Assembly (NCBI GenBank): GCA_002297865.1
Contig: DBKX01000392.1
Span: 22,848-37,262 of the forward strand
DNA length: 14,415 nt
Direction of reading: 5' to 3'
Source: Lachnoclostridium sp. UBA739
GTDB taxonomy: Bacteria > Bacillota_A > Clostridia > Lachnospirales > Lachnospiraceae
The notes under the pieces are model-generated. The model made no database searches, was not told where the DNA came from, and saw nothing but the letters and a program-made list of their open reading frames with translations. The position numbers were made by a program, and so were the translations under genes. Below are positions 1 to 6,650 of this stretch, piece by piece; position 1 is the stretch's first letter, and each line of letters begins with the position of its first letter.

Positions 1-25
1 CACGTATCTAACCTTCTTCCACCCT
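1..25 (-). other. possible start of a downstream gene at the left edge
   Basis: On the minus strand the bases after the sensor kinase stop contain GGAAGAAGG followed, 8 bases later, by GTG at positions 3-1. This would fit the ribosome binding site and start of a next gene, for example the response regulator expected beside an AgrC-like kinase. Only the start codon would lie in the window, so identity cannot be judged. Confidence 0.2.
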
Positions 26-31
26 TTAAGT

Positions 32-1312
32 TTAAACCGGAATAAAACAAGTAATCTCAAACCAATTTTTCTCATTTGGTACAATCTCCATAGCACCATG
101 ATATTTTTCTACTGTTTCTTTAATTATCTTTAAACCAAATCCATGATTATATTTATCTTGTTTCGTTGTACGAAAGCAAAATTCTTCCTTTCTATATGGA
201 TTCATACACGTAATATAGTAACCGCCCTCCGCAGGAAAAATGTCCAATGATATATAACGCTTTCCTGCACTTAATTTTGCGGTTGCCTCTTTTGCATTAT
301 TAAGCATATTAGAAACAATTGAACATAAATCTTTACTGCTCATATTAAAATTATGTATCATAATATGACGACAAAACACAATCTCACATCTTTCCGCTTC
401 ATTTATAAAATGTTCCAAAATGGTTGCAAGTGCAGGGTCTGAAACCACAGATATCCTTTTGGCCTGTTGTATATCCCCTGCTACATCCTGAGCATACCTC
501 CTCAACTCATCAAAACTTTCATTGTCAATTAACCCAGCTATTACTCTCATATGTGTTTGCATATCATGCTTTAGTCTTCTTAGATTCTCTGTTACCATCA
601 TAATCTGACTCAGATGTTTTAATTCTTCTTCTGCGATCATAAGTTTTTTATCTTTTCTATATACAATAAATACAATATATAGTAAGTTACATACCAGCAT
701 TATCTGCGCTAGGATAAAGAAATTATCAGGTCGCCCCAAACCTTCACCTTCATGCCTCAACATGGATGTAGTAGGTATCTCTAATACAAAGTTTAAGATA
801 ATAAAATAAAGCAGTTCGGGATTTCCATATAAACTAGATAGAATTTTCATATCTTTATTCTCAAACACCAACTTACACAATCCTATAAGCAGTAGTTTCG
901 CAAGAATTGTACAAGTAAAATTCTGAGCCCCAAACTGCATTAGTGTATGAAAGGGGATATAAAAACAAAATACGTACACCGAAATTGTGATTAATTCAGA
1001 AAGGCAAGTCAAAAAACAGAACACACTACAATTCATCACCTTTTTAAATTTCTCACCTTCAAAAAGCATAATTGTTAAAATAAATATATACAAACTTAAA
1101 GCAAGTCCTAATATTCTCACTAACCTACTATTTATATGAAGAAACAAAACGGTTTGTTTTACAGATGATATAAGATAATACCCCAACATAGCTAATAGAT
1201 AACAGAATTTATTCTCAAACCTTCGTCCTGACACAGACATCGATTTAATCCAGAGATAAGGTTCTATGGTGTAAGTAATCAAGATGAAAAGTGCCTTAAA
1301 ATATCCCACCAC
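32..1312 (-). CDS. AgrC-like GHKL sensor histidine kinase
   Basis: Membrane histidine kinase of the AgrC/GHKL type, a family that usually senses a secreted peptide and phosphorylates a LytTR response regulator. Seen (numbering from the longest frame, 428 aa): about seven hydrophobic segments in residues 1-220; a linker at 221-245; an H-box LRRLKHDMQTHM with the likely phospho-acceptor H251; an N-box NMLNNAKEA around N341; and a G-box HGFGLKII at 392-399. The D-box is not distinct, which is common in this family. The longest frame begins with GTG at 1318, but AAGGA abuts that codon. In-frame GTG codons at 1310-1312 or 1307-1309 sit 5-8 bases after AAGGAG, so one of them is the better start. 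The gene is divergent from an XRE regulator. No agrD- or agrB-like gene is in the window, so the signal is unknown. It could instead be a CitA/NatK-like GHKL kinase. Confidence 0.88.
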   Translation of the reverse strand: MVGYFKALFILITYTIEPYLWIKSMSVSGRRFENKFCYLLAMLGYYLISSVKQTVLFLHINSRLVRILGLALSLYIFILTIMLFEGEKFKKVMNCSVFCFLTCLSELITISVYVFCFYIPFHTLMQFGAQNFTCTILAKLLLIGLCKLVFENKDMKILSSLYGNPELLYFIILNFVLEIPTTSMLRHEGEGLGRPDNFFILAQIMLVCNLLYIVFIVYRKDKKLMIAEEELKHLSQIMMVTENLRRLKHDMQTHMRVIAGLIDNESFDELRRYAQDVAGDIQQAKRISVVSDPALATILEHFINEAERCEIVFCRHIMIHNFNMSSKDLCSIVSNMLNNAKEATAKLSAGKRYISLDIFPAEGGYYITCMNPYRKEEFCFRTTKQDKYNHGFGLKIIKETVEKYHGAMEIVPNEKNWFEITCFIPV

Positions 1313-1341
1313 ATTCACTCCTTAAAAAAACGTAAATTTAC

Positions 1342-1416
1342 TATGTAAAATAGCTAAGATATTTGAACATACGCTAAAGTTATGCTAAAATATAGTTGTG
1401 AGAAATATTTTACATA
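1342..1416. repeat. 11-bp inverted repeat flanking the plus-strand promoter
   Basis: TATGTAAAATA at 1342-1352 and its exact reverse complement TATTTTACATA at 1406-1416 enclose the TTGAAC/TAAAAT promoter-like pair. It could be a two-site operator, or a hairpin in the kinase leader RNA. The symmetry is seen; the role is inferred. Confidence 0.45.
1363..1391 (+). promoter_or_regulatory. candidate promoter for the XRE regulator
   Basis: TTGAAC (1363-1368), a 17-base spacer and TAAAAT (1386-1391) form a good sigma-A-type promoter. Transcription would start near 1398, leaving a leader of about 130 bases before the XRE start. GCTAA recurs at 1352, 1372 and 1384 within and just before it. Confidence 0.5.
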
Positions 1417-1423
1417 TCGCCGA

Positions 1424-1474
1424 TAGTTAAGATACCCTAGCTATACTATTACATTAGCATATTTTTCTTAACTA
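1424..1474. repeat. 9-bp inverted repeat TAGTTAAGA/TCTTAACTA
   Basis: TAGTTAAGA at 1424-1432 and TCTTAACTA at 1466-1474 are exact reverse complements, separated by 33 bases. The motif resembles half-sites bound by AgrA/LytTR regulators (AGTTAAG), although those sites are usually direct repeats. The right arm overlaps the -35 of the minus-strand promoter. Confidence 0.4.
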
Positions 1475-1479
1475 GTCAA
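1451..1479 (-). promoter_or_regulatory. candidate promoter for the sensor kinase
   Basis: On the minus strand, TTGACT (1479-1474), a 17-base spacer and TAATGT (1456-1451) preceded by TGC make an extended -10 promoter. It points toward the sensor kinase, with a leader of roughly 130 bases, and faces the plus-strand promoter at 1363-1391. Confidence 0.5.
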
Positions 1480-1480
1480 G
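1467..1480. promoter_or_regulatory. 14-bp near-palindrome, candidate operator
   Basis: CTTAACTAGTCAAG is symmetric about ACTAGT except for one base pair. It covers the -35 element of the minus-strand promoter and lies about 48 bases before the XRE start. This is a typical position and size for an XRE repressor operator. Binding is inferred. Confidence 0.4.
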
Positions 1481-1527
1481 CGATGCTTAAATTTACTTAC
1501 TATTTTTTTTTAGAAAGAGGTATGTTA

Positions 1528-1962
1528 ATGTACGAGAGATTTGAATTATTATTAAAAGAATTTAATGTGACATCCTACAAGGTAGCAAAAGAAACAAACG
1601 TAGCCCGTTCTACTTTAACAAACTGGAAACAAGGCAACTACACACCTAAGATGGAGAAGATTCAAAGAATTGCATCTTATTTTCATGTATCCGCAGAATG
1701 GTTATTAGGATATGATGTGCCTAGAAATCAATTTGACATTAACGTCGAACTTCCTGATAAAGAAGGTCTTTGTGGGGTAAAATTAACCCCTAGCAACATG
1801 CAGGACCTTCCAGAATTTCTTCAATATGCAATCAACCTATTACAAGGCGATGAAGAGATTTTAGTAAATGGAGAACCATTGAATGAAGAATCAAAAGAAA
1901 AGATACTCTCTTCATTAGAATCAAGTTCACAAACAATACGTGACATTTATAATAACCTTTAA
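1528..1962 (+). CDS. XRE-family helix-turn-helix regulator
   Basis: Small cytoplasmic DNA-binding protein of the XRE/Cro-CI type, 144 aa from the chosen start. The HTH_3 domain covers about residues 3-60, with the recognition region SYKVAKETNVARSTLTNWKQ followed by the typical end AEWLLGYD. The remaining 80 residues are acidic and include NGEPLNEESKEKI, resembling tails of short chromosomal or phage-derived XRE regulators; there is no peptidase (S24 or M78) domain. The frame is open back to 1483, but AGAAAGAGG lies 7 bases before the ATG at 1528, so that start is preferred over 1483 and 1522. It is divergent from the AgrC-like kinase and plausibly represses it, itself, or both; that is inferred from position only. 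Confidence 0.87.
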   Translation: MYERFELLLKEFNVTSYKVAKETNVARSTLTNWKQGNYTPKMEKIQRIASYFHVSAEWLLGYDVPRNQFDINVELPDKEGLCGVKLTPSNMQDLPEFLQYAINLLQGDEEILVNGEPLNEESKEKILSSLESSSQTIRDIYNNL

Positions 1963-1974
1963 CAGCGTGTACAA

Positions 1975-2017
1975 AACTTACTCTTTACCGCACCGTGCGG
2001 GTGTCGCTGTCTTTTAG
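1975..2017 (+). repeat. GC-rich structured intergenic repeat, copy 1
   Basis: This 43-base block matches 6501-6543 at 39 of 43 positions in the same orientation; the last 21 bases are identical. It contains a hairpin CCGCAC/GTGCGG (1988-1993, 1995-2000) and the left half of TGTCGCT/AGCGACA (2002-2008, 2016-2022). An alternative larger fold extends to 2045 by pairing GCAC, GCGGG and TGTCGCT with AGCGACA, CCCGC and GTGC. It stands out from the AT-rich surroundings. It may be a REP-like element, or a structured RNA end between two convergent transcripts. Confidence 0.6.
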
Positions 2018-2051
2018 CGACAATCTTCCTAGCCCGCTCGTGTGCATCCTA

Positions 2052-2077
2052 TGCCCTATTTTTTAGGGCACTTTTTT
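2052..2077 (+). terminator. intrinsic terminator of the XRE gene
   Basis: TGCCCTA (2052-2058), a loop of five T and TAGGGCA (2064-2070) are followed by CTTTTTTA. The T tract exists only on the plus strand, so this ends the XRE transcript. It slightly overlaps the end of the convergent DHHW gene. Confidence 0.85.
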
Positions 2078-3194
2078 ATTTCATAACCTTAAACAGATTC
2101 GAGTCCTTAGCAAAACGACTCAATTCATATAATACAAGTACTTGCCCAGGATTTTCTTTTTCTATAAGCGATTCAACTGAATCATTATAATAACGAAGAT
2201 CCAACATAACAATTCGCTTATAGTGAGGCAACAGATAAGGAACCATACTATTTGCATAAGAATCTTTAATCATAACTAATGTCTTATCTGATTCTGATTC
2301 CTCATTATTAATCTCTACAATGCCATAATTTCCTCCAAAATATACAGCATATTTATCTTTTTCTTTCAGCTTAGATCGTTCATAGATTCCAGCTCGCTTC
2401 TTCCCATCACAAGAGATCTGACAGTTTGGTATATTATCTGGAATAATTAATGTATCAGGCTTTACAATAGTAGGAGCTTTAGAGTACAACGTTCCATAGA
2501 AAGTTCTGCTCACACACTTTGGAGAAAATGACTCATAAGAATGAGGTATCTCTCCCATACTCTTCATGTACGCACAATATCCTTCATAAGCCCCCTGTGT
2601 GGTCCAATGATGGTCAGTTCGAAAGTAAATCTGTTTTGAATCCTTTTCCTCTTTCAACTTCTCTGCAATTTCAATCCAATTTCCACTGGATAACAATTCT
2701 TTTCCTTGTTCATACCTTCTCCAGGCATCGTAAAGCGCAGCATGATTGGGCATCTTATCTGTCATTACATATCCTGCTGACGGAACAAGCAGGATTGAAA
2801 CCTGAGACTTTACCTCTTTCGCCATTTTATCTACATAACGAATATTATTCGTATAATGCTTAACCGAGATATCAGAATCTAGAATCTTTTCAAAGTAATA
2901 GCCATCTTTTCCCAAATACACACCGTTCAAATCATGTATTCCAAGACTCTTCTGAAAACCTGTTGCTGCTTTCATCCATATATCACGGAATACAAACTGA
3001 TCATTTGAGGCGTTAACTAACTGCTCTTGCACCTCTCCTGAGCGTATTCCACTAATCGTAATGACAGGCCAGCTATTAAGATAACGATTCTCCATGGCTG
3101 AAAAGGACTTTACCGGCATAATCCACCAAAGTGCACCACCTATCATAAGAAGTGCAACTATTCCAATAAAATAAAACTTAGCACATCGTTTCAT
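2076..3194 (-). CDS. DHHW family SGNH-like protein (AlgJ/AlgX-like)
   Basis: Membrane-anchored extracellular protein of 372 aa in the DHHW family, related to AlgX/AlgJ and working with an MBOAT partner to acylate an exported polymer. One transmembrane segment lies at about residues 7-26, with the rest outside. Key motifs: VSILLVPSAG (132-141), RTDHHWT with D194, H195 and H196, and MIKDSYANS with S312. D194, H196 and S312 correspond to the Asp-His and Ser of the AlgX/AlgJ triad, so the protein may be catalytic. AAGG precedes the ATG by about 8 bases. It is last in the operon, 20 bases after the MBOAT gene. The acceptor polymer and the acyl group (acetyl most likely) cannot be read from the sequence. 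No dltA or dltC is present, so this is not a complete Dlt system. Confidence 0.85.
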   Translation of the reverse strand: MKRCAKFYFIGIVALLMIGGALWWIMPVKSFSAMENRYLNSWPVITISGIRSGEVQEQLVNASNDQFVFRDIWMKAATGFQKSLGIHDLNGVYLGKDGYYFEKILDSDISVKHYTNNIRYVDKMAKEVKSQVSILLVPSAGYVMTDKMPNHAALYDAWRRYEQGKELLSSGNWIEIAEKLKEEKDSKQIYFRTDHHWTTQGAYEGYCAYMKSMGEIPHSYESFSPKCVSRTFYGTLYSKAPTIVKPDTLIIPDNIPNCQISCDGKKRAGIYERSKLKEKDKYAVYFGGNYGIVEINNEESESDKTLVMIKDSYANSMVPYLLPHYKRIVMLDLRYYNDSVESLIEKENPGQVLVLYELSRFAKDSNLFKVMK

Positions 3195-3214
3195 AGCTTC
3201 AACCTTTCTTCTTA

Positions 3215-4618
3215 TTAAAATCGAAAATATAGAAACGGATTATAGCTGCCGCTAATTAATAAGGAAATACTAACAAGCAGTAATATAACGGTATAAAACC
3301 CTAGTAGCCAATTCTTCGTTCCCTTTAACACCTTATTAGCAACCTTCTTCGGAACACTTGTTGCTCCTATCGCTAAGATTCCAAGTAAAATAGCATAGCT
3401 GGACCATTCATATATTGCTAAACCATTAACGAGTGGAACACCCGCTCCAAACATTGCCTTTATCCATTTTCCCATACTGTTTACATTTTCATTGGAAAAA
3501 ATAACCCATCCAAAGATAACCACAAGCATACTATAGAAGTGCTGTATTACGGACGGTATCCTTTTCAAACATTTTAACAATATTGTTTTCTCCAATAACA
3601 GAAATACAAAATAATACATGCCCCAGCCAATGAAATTCCAGCCTGCTCCATGCCATAGTCCTGTTAAAAACCATACAATTAACAAATTCACTATCTGCCG
3701 TGATAATCCTTTCCGATTTCCGCCAAGAGGAATATATACATACTCACGAAACCAGCTTCCTAGTGTTATATGCCATCTTCTCCAAAATTCGGTTATGCTT
3801 TTTGACTCATAGGGATACTTAAAGTTCTCTGGAAAATCAAATCCTAGCATCTGTCCCAATCCAATTGCCATATCGGAATACCCTGAGAAGTCATAGTAAA
3901 TCTGAAATGTATATGCAATTGCACCAAGCCATGCAATTGCCATGCTTACGTCCCCGCCTTCTAGTCCCTGAATCTGAGACCATAAAGCGCCGATTTGGTT
4001 CGCTAGAATTACTTTTTTGCCTAACCCTATCAGAAAACGTTGCATTCCTGCTTGACATTGTCCAACGGTTATACTCCTATTCTCCATTTGCTGCTGAATA
4101 TCACTATAGCGAACAATTGGTCCCGCAATCAGCTGTGGAAATAATGCCACATACATTCCAAACGATACAATATTTTTCTGAGCAGGAATCAGCCCACGGT
4201 AAACATCAATCGTATAAGAAAGGGTCTGAAACGTGTAAAATGATATTCCAATCGGTAAGGCTAAATGCAAAAGTTCTATATTAGAACCAGTAATTGAATT
4301 AATTGATTCTAAGAAGAAGTCTGTGTATTTGAAAAAGCCTAATAGCCCTAGATTTCCTACGAGTGATACAATCAGTACCACTCGCATTGCAATCTTACGA
4401 TTTCCATTTGTTCTAAAATACTCAATGAAACGTCCATTACAATAATCAAATATGGTAGAGAACAACATAATTACAACGTAAACAGGCTCTCCCCAAGAAT
4501 AAAAGAACAAACTTCCAATCAAAAGTAATCCATTTTTAAACTTTGACGGACAAACATAATACAACAGCAATAAGAGCGGCAAAAAACCACATAGAAAAAT
4601 CATACTGCTAAAAACCAT
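3215..4618 (-). CDS. MBOAT family membrane O-acyltransferase (AlgI/DltB-like)
   Basis: Polytopic membrane enzyme, 467 aa, of the AlgI/DltB/PatA type, which passes an acyl group from the cytoplasm to an extracellular acceptor or partner. Seen: alternating hydrophobic segments along the whole length; the family signature FPQLIAGPIVRY (160-171); FWRRWHITLGSWFREYVYIP (279-298), followed by LGGNRKG; and WFLTGLWHGAGWNF (316-329) with the predicted catalytic H323. H283 in RRWHIT is also conserved. Length is usual for the family. AAGGG precedes the ATG. It lies between the lipoprotein gene (18 bases upstream) and the DHHW gene (20 bases downstream), the normal pairing of an acyl exporter with a surface transfer partner. 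Substrate unknown. Confidence 0.93.
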   Translation of the reverse strand: MVFSSMIFLCGFLPLLLLLYYVCPSKFKNGLLLIGSLFFYSWGEPVYVVIMLFSTIFDYCNGRFIEYFRTNGNRKIAMRVVLIVSLVGNLGLLGFFKYTDFFLESINSITGSNIELLHLALPIGISFYTFQTLSYTIDVYRGLIPAQKNIVSFGMYVALFPQLIAGPIVRYSDIQQQMENRSITVGQCQAGMQRFLIGLGKKVILANQIGALWSQIQGLEGGDVSMAIAWLGAIAYTFQIYYDFSGYSDMAIGLGQMLGFDFPENFKYPYESKSITEFWRRWHITLGSWFREYVYIPLGGNRKGLSRQIVNLLIVWFLTGLWHGAGWNFIGWGMYYFVFLLLEKTILLKCLKRIPSVIQHFYSMLVVIFGWVIFSNENVNSMGKWIKAMFGAGVPLVNGLAIYEWSSYAILLGILAIGATSVPKKVANKVLKGTKNWLLGFYTVILLLVSISLLISGSYNPFLYFRF

Positions 4619-4636
4619 ATTTTTTACCCTTTTCTC

Positions 4637-5128
4637 TTATTCTTTTTTTTCAGGTACAAACTCTTTTTGAACTAAACCATTCTTTTCGCTTACAATGAGT
4701 GCAACGTCATTTCCTTCATATGTAACAACTGCTTTATCAATTAACTCAACCTGCTCTGGTTTATATTCCGCCATAGTTCCTCTTCTGGTTTTTAAATGTT
4801 GATTTATTGAGTCCATCATAGATGTAATATCATTTACATCTTTCATGCGAACTACTGCAATCTCATTGGCACTTCCATCTTTGGCATATGCATAGAAATA
4901 ATCTTCTACTCGATCATAATCAAGATCCGATAACGCTGTAAAGTTAAGTTCTGCATCTTTATCCGTTCCTCTCACGATAACCATTTCTGGAAGTGTAGGA
5001 TCTGCCCCTAACATGGTTTTTTCCATTTTAGATAAATCTTCTCCTTCTACTTTCTTAGAAGAGCTTGTTGTTTTCCCGCAACTGCACAAAAGTACTGCAC
5101 AACATAGAAACAATAGCATTCTTTTCAT
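4637..5128 (-). CDS. DUF4358 family lipoprotein
   Basis: Small predicted lipoprotein, 163 aa. The N terminus is a short signal peptide ending in LLCSC, so lipidation is expected at C17. The body resembles DUF4358: an N-terminal extended part with LPEMVIV, a central segment VEDYFYAYAKDGSANEIAVV (95-114), then an amphipathic helix and VALIVSEKNGLVQKEF. Function of the family is not established; it recurs near MBOAT and DHHW genes in clostridia (recalled, not checked here), suggesting an accessory role at the outer membrane face. AAGGAG sits 8 bases before the ATG, and the gene starts 14 bases after the transglutaminase-like gene, so translational coupling is likely. The domain call is by recall of the family pattern. 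Confidence 0.78.
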   Translation of the reverse strand: MKRMLLFLCCAVLLCSCGKTTSSSKKVEGEDLSKMEKTMLGADPTLPEMVIVRGTDKDAELNFTALSDLDYDRVEDYFYAYAKDGSANEIAVVRMKDVNDITSMMDSINQHLKTRRGTMAEYKPEQVELIDKAVVTYEGNDVALIVSEKNGLVQKEFVPEKKE

Positions 5129-5142
5129 CTTTTCTTCTCCTT

Positions 5143-6246
5143 TTATTCATTCCATGCCCCTGGTTCTAAACTAGTGCCAAAGGCTTTATTAACTTTATCG
5201 GTCATTTTATCTCTTACTTTTGTATCCATGTTTTCATTTGATCCAGAATCACTATAATCGAAAACATAAACTCCAAGAATATAACTGTTGTTTTCTCCCT
5301 CGTACCAGTCTGCACTTATATTATTATTGTCTAAACCTAATGTACTAATTGCCTTGTTTGCCTGATTTACCATGACATCTGCTGCTTTCATTTCCTTTTT
5401 CGTAAGGGACTTAAAGTTAAAGAACATACTATTTTTCTTCTTATCAATTGCCTTTTTAAGTTGTGCTGGCACTTCATAAATATTTTTCAACTCTTTATGA
5501 TGCTGCATAGCATATGTATACTTGGTTCCATCTGCTTCTGGAAGACAGGAAGAATCCCATTCATGTTCTCTTCTTGCAAAGGCATCTGTCATATTAAAGT
5601 TCCGATATTGTGACCCGTTAGACACATCTGTATAAATATCAGTGTGATACCACGAACCATCATCCATCTTTACTAAATCCCATGAATGATAATCATTATG
5701 AACAATATGACACTCAAATCCCAGCATCTGCATAAACATTCGAAACGTAGTTGCATAACCCACGCATACGGCTGTTCTTCCTGTTAGTACACTTGCTGGT
5801 GTATAGTTCTCACCTGTCGTTCCTGGCATGGAAACAACGGAACTATCCCCCTGACCTATATTTTTGAACATCCAGCTATAAACAGCCTCTTCCTTTTCGT
5901 AACCAGTCATATCTTTCTTTATTATCTTCTTAAGAATGTCTTTTGCCATCTTCAATGTTTTCTTGTCTTCTTCGCTTAACTTAGACTCATCTCCACTTAT
6001 ATATGCATCAGAAATTGCCTTTGTACTCTTTATCTCATATTGTTCGCCAACTTTAAAGCCATCTTCTTGATATGTATTTTCTTTCTTCATTTCATCTGCC
6101 TGCCTAGCTAATTGACCACTAATAAATGAATTTACTTTGTCATTTTGTCTCTGGCTCTTCTGCAGCAATACCACATTTACTCCTAAACTTCCAATTAGAC
6201 AACATGATAGTACACTTGCAATGATTGCCTTCATTACTTTTTTCAT
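5143..6246 (-). CDS. membrane-anchored transglutaminase-like domain protein
   Basis: Predicted extracellular cysteine-type enzyme of the transglutaminase-like superfamily, 367 aa from the chosen start. An N-terminal membrane segment (about 8-28) anchors it. The core contains GRTAVCVGYA with C161, NDYHSWD with H187 and HTDIYTDV with D203, giving an intact Cys-His-Asp triad. Bacterial members may be proteases, amidases or cross-linkers; which applies here is unknown. The frame begins at 6258, but that ATG is fused to the AAAGG motif, whereas the ATG at 6246 has purine-rich spacing and the better position. It is first in the four-gene operon. Its target could be a surface protein or peptidoglycan peptide connected with the acylation genes downstream; that link is inferred from gene order only. 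Confidence 0.86.
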   Translation of the reverse strand: MKKVMKAIIASVLSCCLIGSLGVNVVLLQKSQRQNDKVNSFISGQLARQADEMKKENTYQEDGFKVGEQYEIKSTKAISDAYISGDESKLSEEDKKTLKMAKDILKKIIKKDMTGYEKEEAVYSWMFKNIGQGDSSVVSMPGTTGENYTPASVLTGRTAVCVGYATTFRMFMQMLGFECHIVHNDYHSWDLVKMDDGSWYHTDIYTDVSNGSQYRNFNMTDAFARREHEWDSSCLPEADGTKYTYAMQHHKELKNIYEVPAQLKKAIDKKKNSMFFNFKSLTKKEMKAADVMVNQANKAISTLGLDNNNISADWYEGENNSYILGVYVFDYSDSGSNENMDTKVRDKMTDKVNKAFGTSLEPGAWNE

Positions 6247-6318
6247 CTTTTCTTCCATCCTTTATAATTTTCTTTTTCTCCTGCTTTTCATTTTATTCGT
6301 GTTCACTCTAAATAATTT

Positions 6319-6347
6319 CTACGCCATGGGCGTACGTATCCTCCTTT
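6319..6347 (-). promoter_or_regulatory. orphan Shine-Dalgarno and two-codon reading frame in the operon leader
   Basis: On the minus strand a perfect AAAGGAGG (6347-6340) is followed 12 bases later by ATG GCG TAG (6327-6319), a reading frame of only Met-Ala. The ATG lies in a tight hairpin TACGCC/GGCGTA (6320-6325, 6329-6334). No longer frame uses this ribosome binding site. It may be a minimal leader frame, a ribosome standby site or a relic. Confidence 0.3.
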
Positions 6348-6368
6348 CTGCTCAATGATAAGTATTAT

Positions 6369-6397
6369 AATATATATATATTACAGTTTGAGTACAA
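6369..6397 (-). promoter_or_regulatory. weak candidate promoter of the transglutaminase/MBOAT operon
   Basis: TTGTAC (6397-6392), 17 bases, then TATATT (6374-6369) on the minus strand. A perfect TATAAT lies at 6369-6364 but 22 bases from the -35. The stretch is an alternating TA run, so the exact -10 is uncertain. Bases 6398-6500 are very AT-rich and hold no gene. Confidence 0.35.
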
Positions 6398-6500
6398 TCT
6401 CTTTAATATTTTTTTAAATCTTGTTTACATTATTTTTTTATTTTTTTACGCAACAAAGTATGAGTTTCTCACACCCTCTCGACTTAAGTTCTCTAAAAGG

Positions 6501-6543
6501 AACTTACACTTTGCCGCGCCGAGCGGGTGTCGCTGTCTTTTAG
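6501..6543 (+). repeat. GC-rich structured intergenic repeat, copy 2
   Basis: Second copy of the block at 1975-2017, with 39 of 43 identical bases. It keeps CCGC/GCGG pairing (6514-6517, 6523-6526), but its TGTCGCT at 6528-6534 has lost the matching AGCGACA. After TTTTAG the sequence changes to the inverted repeat at 6540-6608, so this copy looks truncated on its right side. Confidence 0.6.
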
Positions 6544-6608
6544 GTGCTTTTTTAACTTATAGGGAAGGACTCGCAGAGGACTTTCGTATAAGTTAAAAAA
6601 GCACCTAA
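6540..6608. repeat. 22-bp perfect inverted repeat beside the terminator
   Basis: Arms 6540-6561 and 6587-6608 are exact reverse complements (each has TTAGGTGC, six T, AACTTATA in one orientation), with a 25-base loop. The right arm overlaps the terminator stem and the sequence giving its T tract. The left arm is thus an inverted duplicate of terminator sequence, joined to the GC-rich repeat at a shared TTAG. Confidence 0.8.
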
Positions 6609-6631
6609 GAACCAGATCAGTTCTTAGGTGC
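6595..6631 (-). terminator. intrinsic terminator of the PPC-repeat protein gene
   Basis: On the minus strand GCACCTAAGAAC (6631-6620), a 7-base loop and GTTCTTAGGTGC (6612-6601) are followed by six T (6600-6595). The 12-bp perfect stem and T run sit 20 bases after the stop codon at 6651. Confidence 0.92.
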
Positions 6632-6650
6632 GCTACTACTTTTATATATT

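Noticed and set aside
2519..2863. 114-codon plus-strand reading frame opposite the DHHW gene
   Set aside because: It lies antisense to conserved DHHW motifs with unlikely composition; treated as a shadow frame.
3865..4284. 139-codon plus-strand reading frame opposite the MBOAT gene
   Set aside because: It is fully inside the well-supported MBOAT gene, has no ribosome binding site of note and no recognisable protein features.
2076..4618. A dlt operon (D-alanylation of teichoic acid)
   Set aside because: The MBOAT and SGNH-like pair resembles DltB/DltD, but no DltA ligase or DltC carrier is present and the second protein carries the DHHW motif.
6137..6358. 73-codon plus-strand hydrophobic frame over the operon leader
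   Set aside because: It overlaps the start of the transglutaminase-like gene and its leader, and its hydrophobicity reflects T-rich antisense of a Lys/Glu-rich region. No ribosome binding site.
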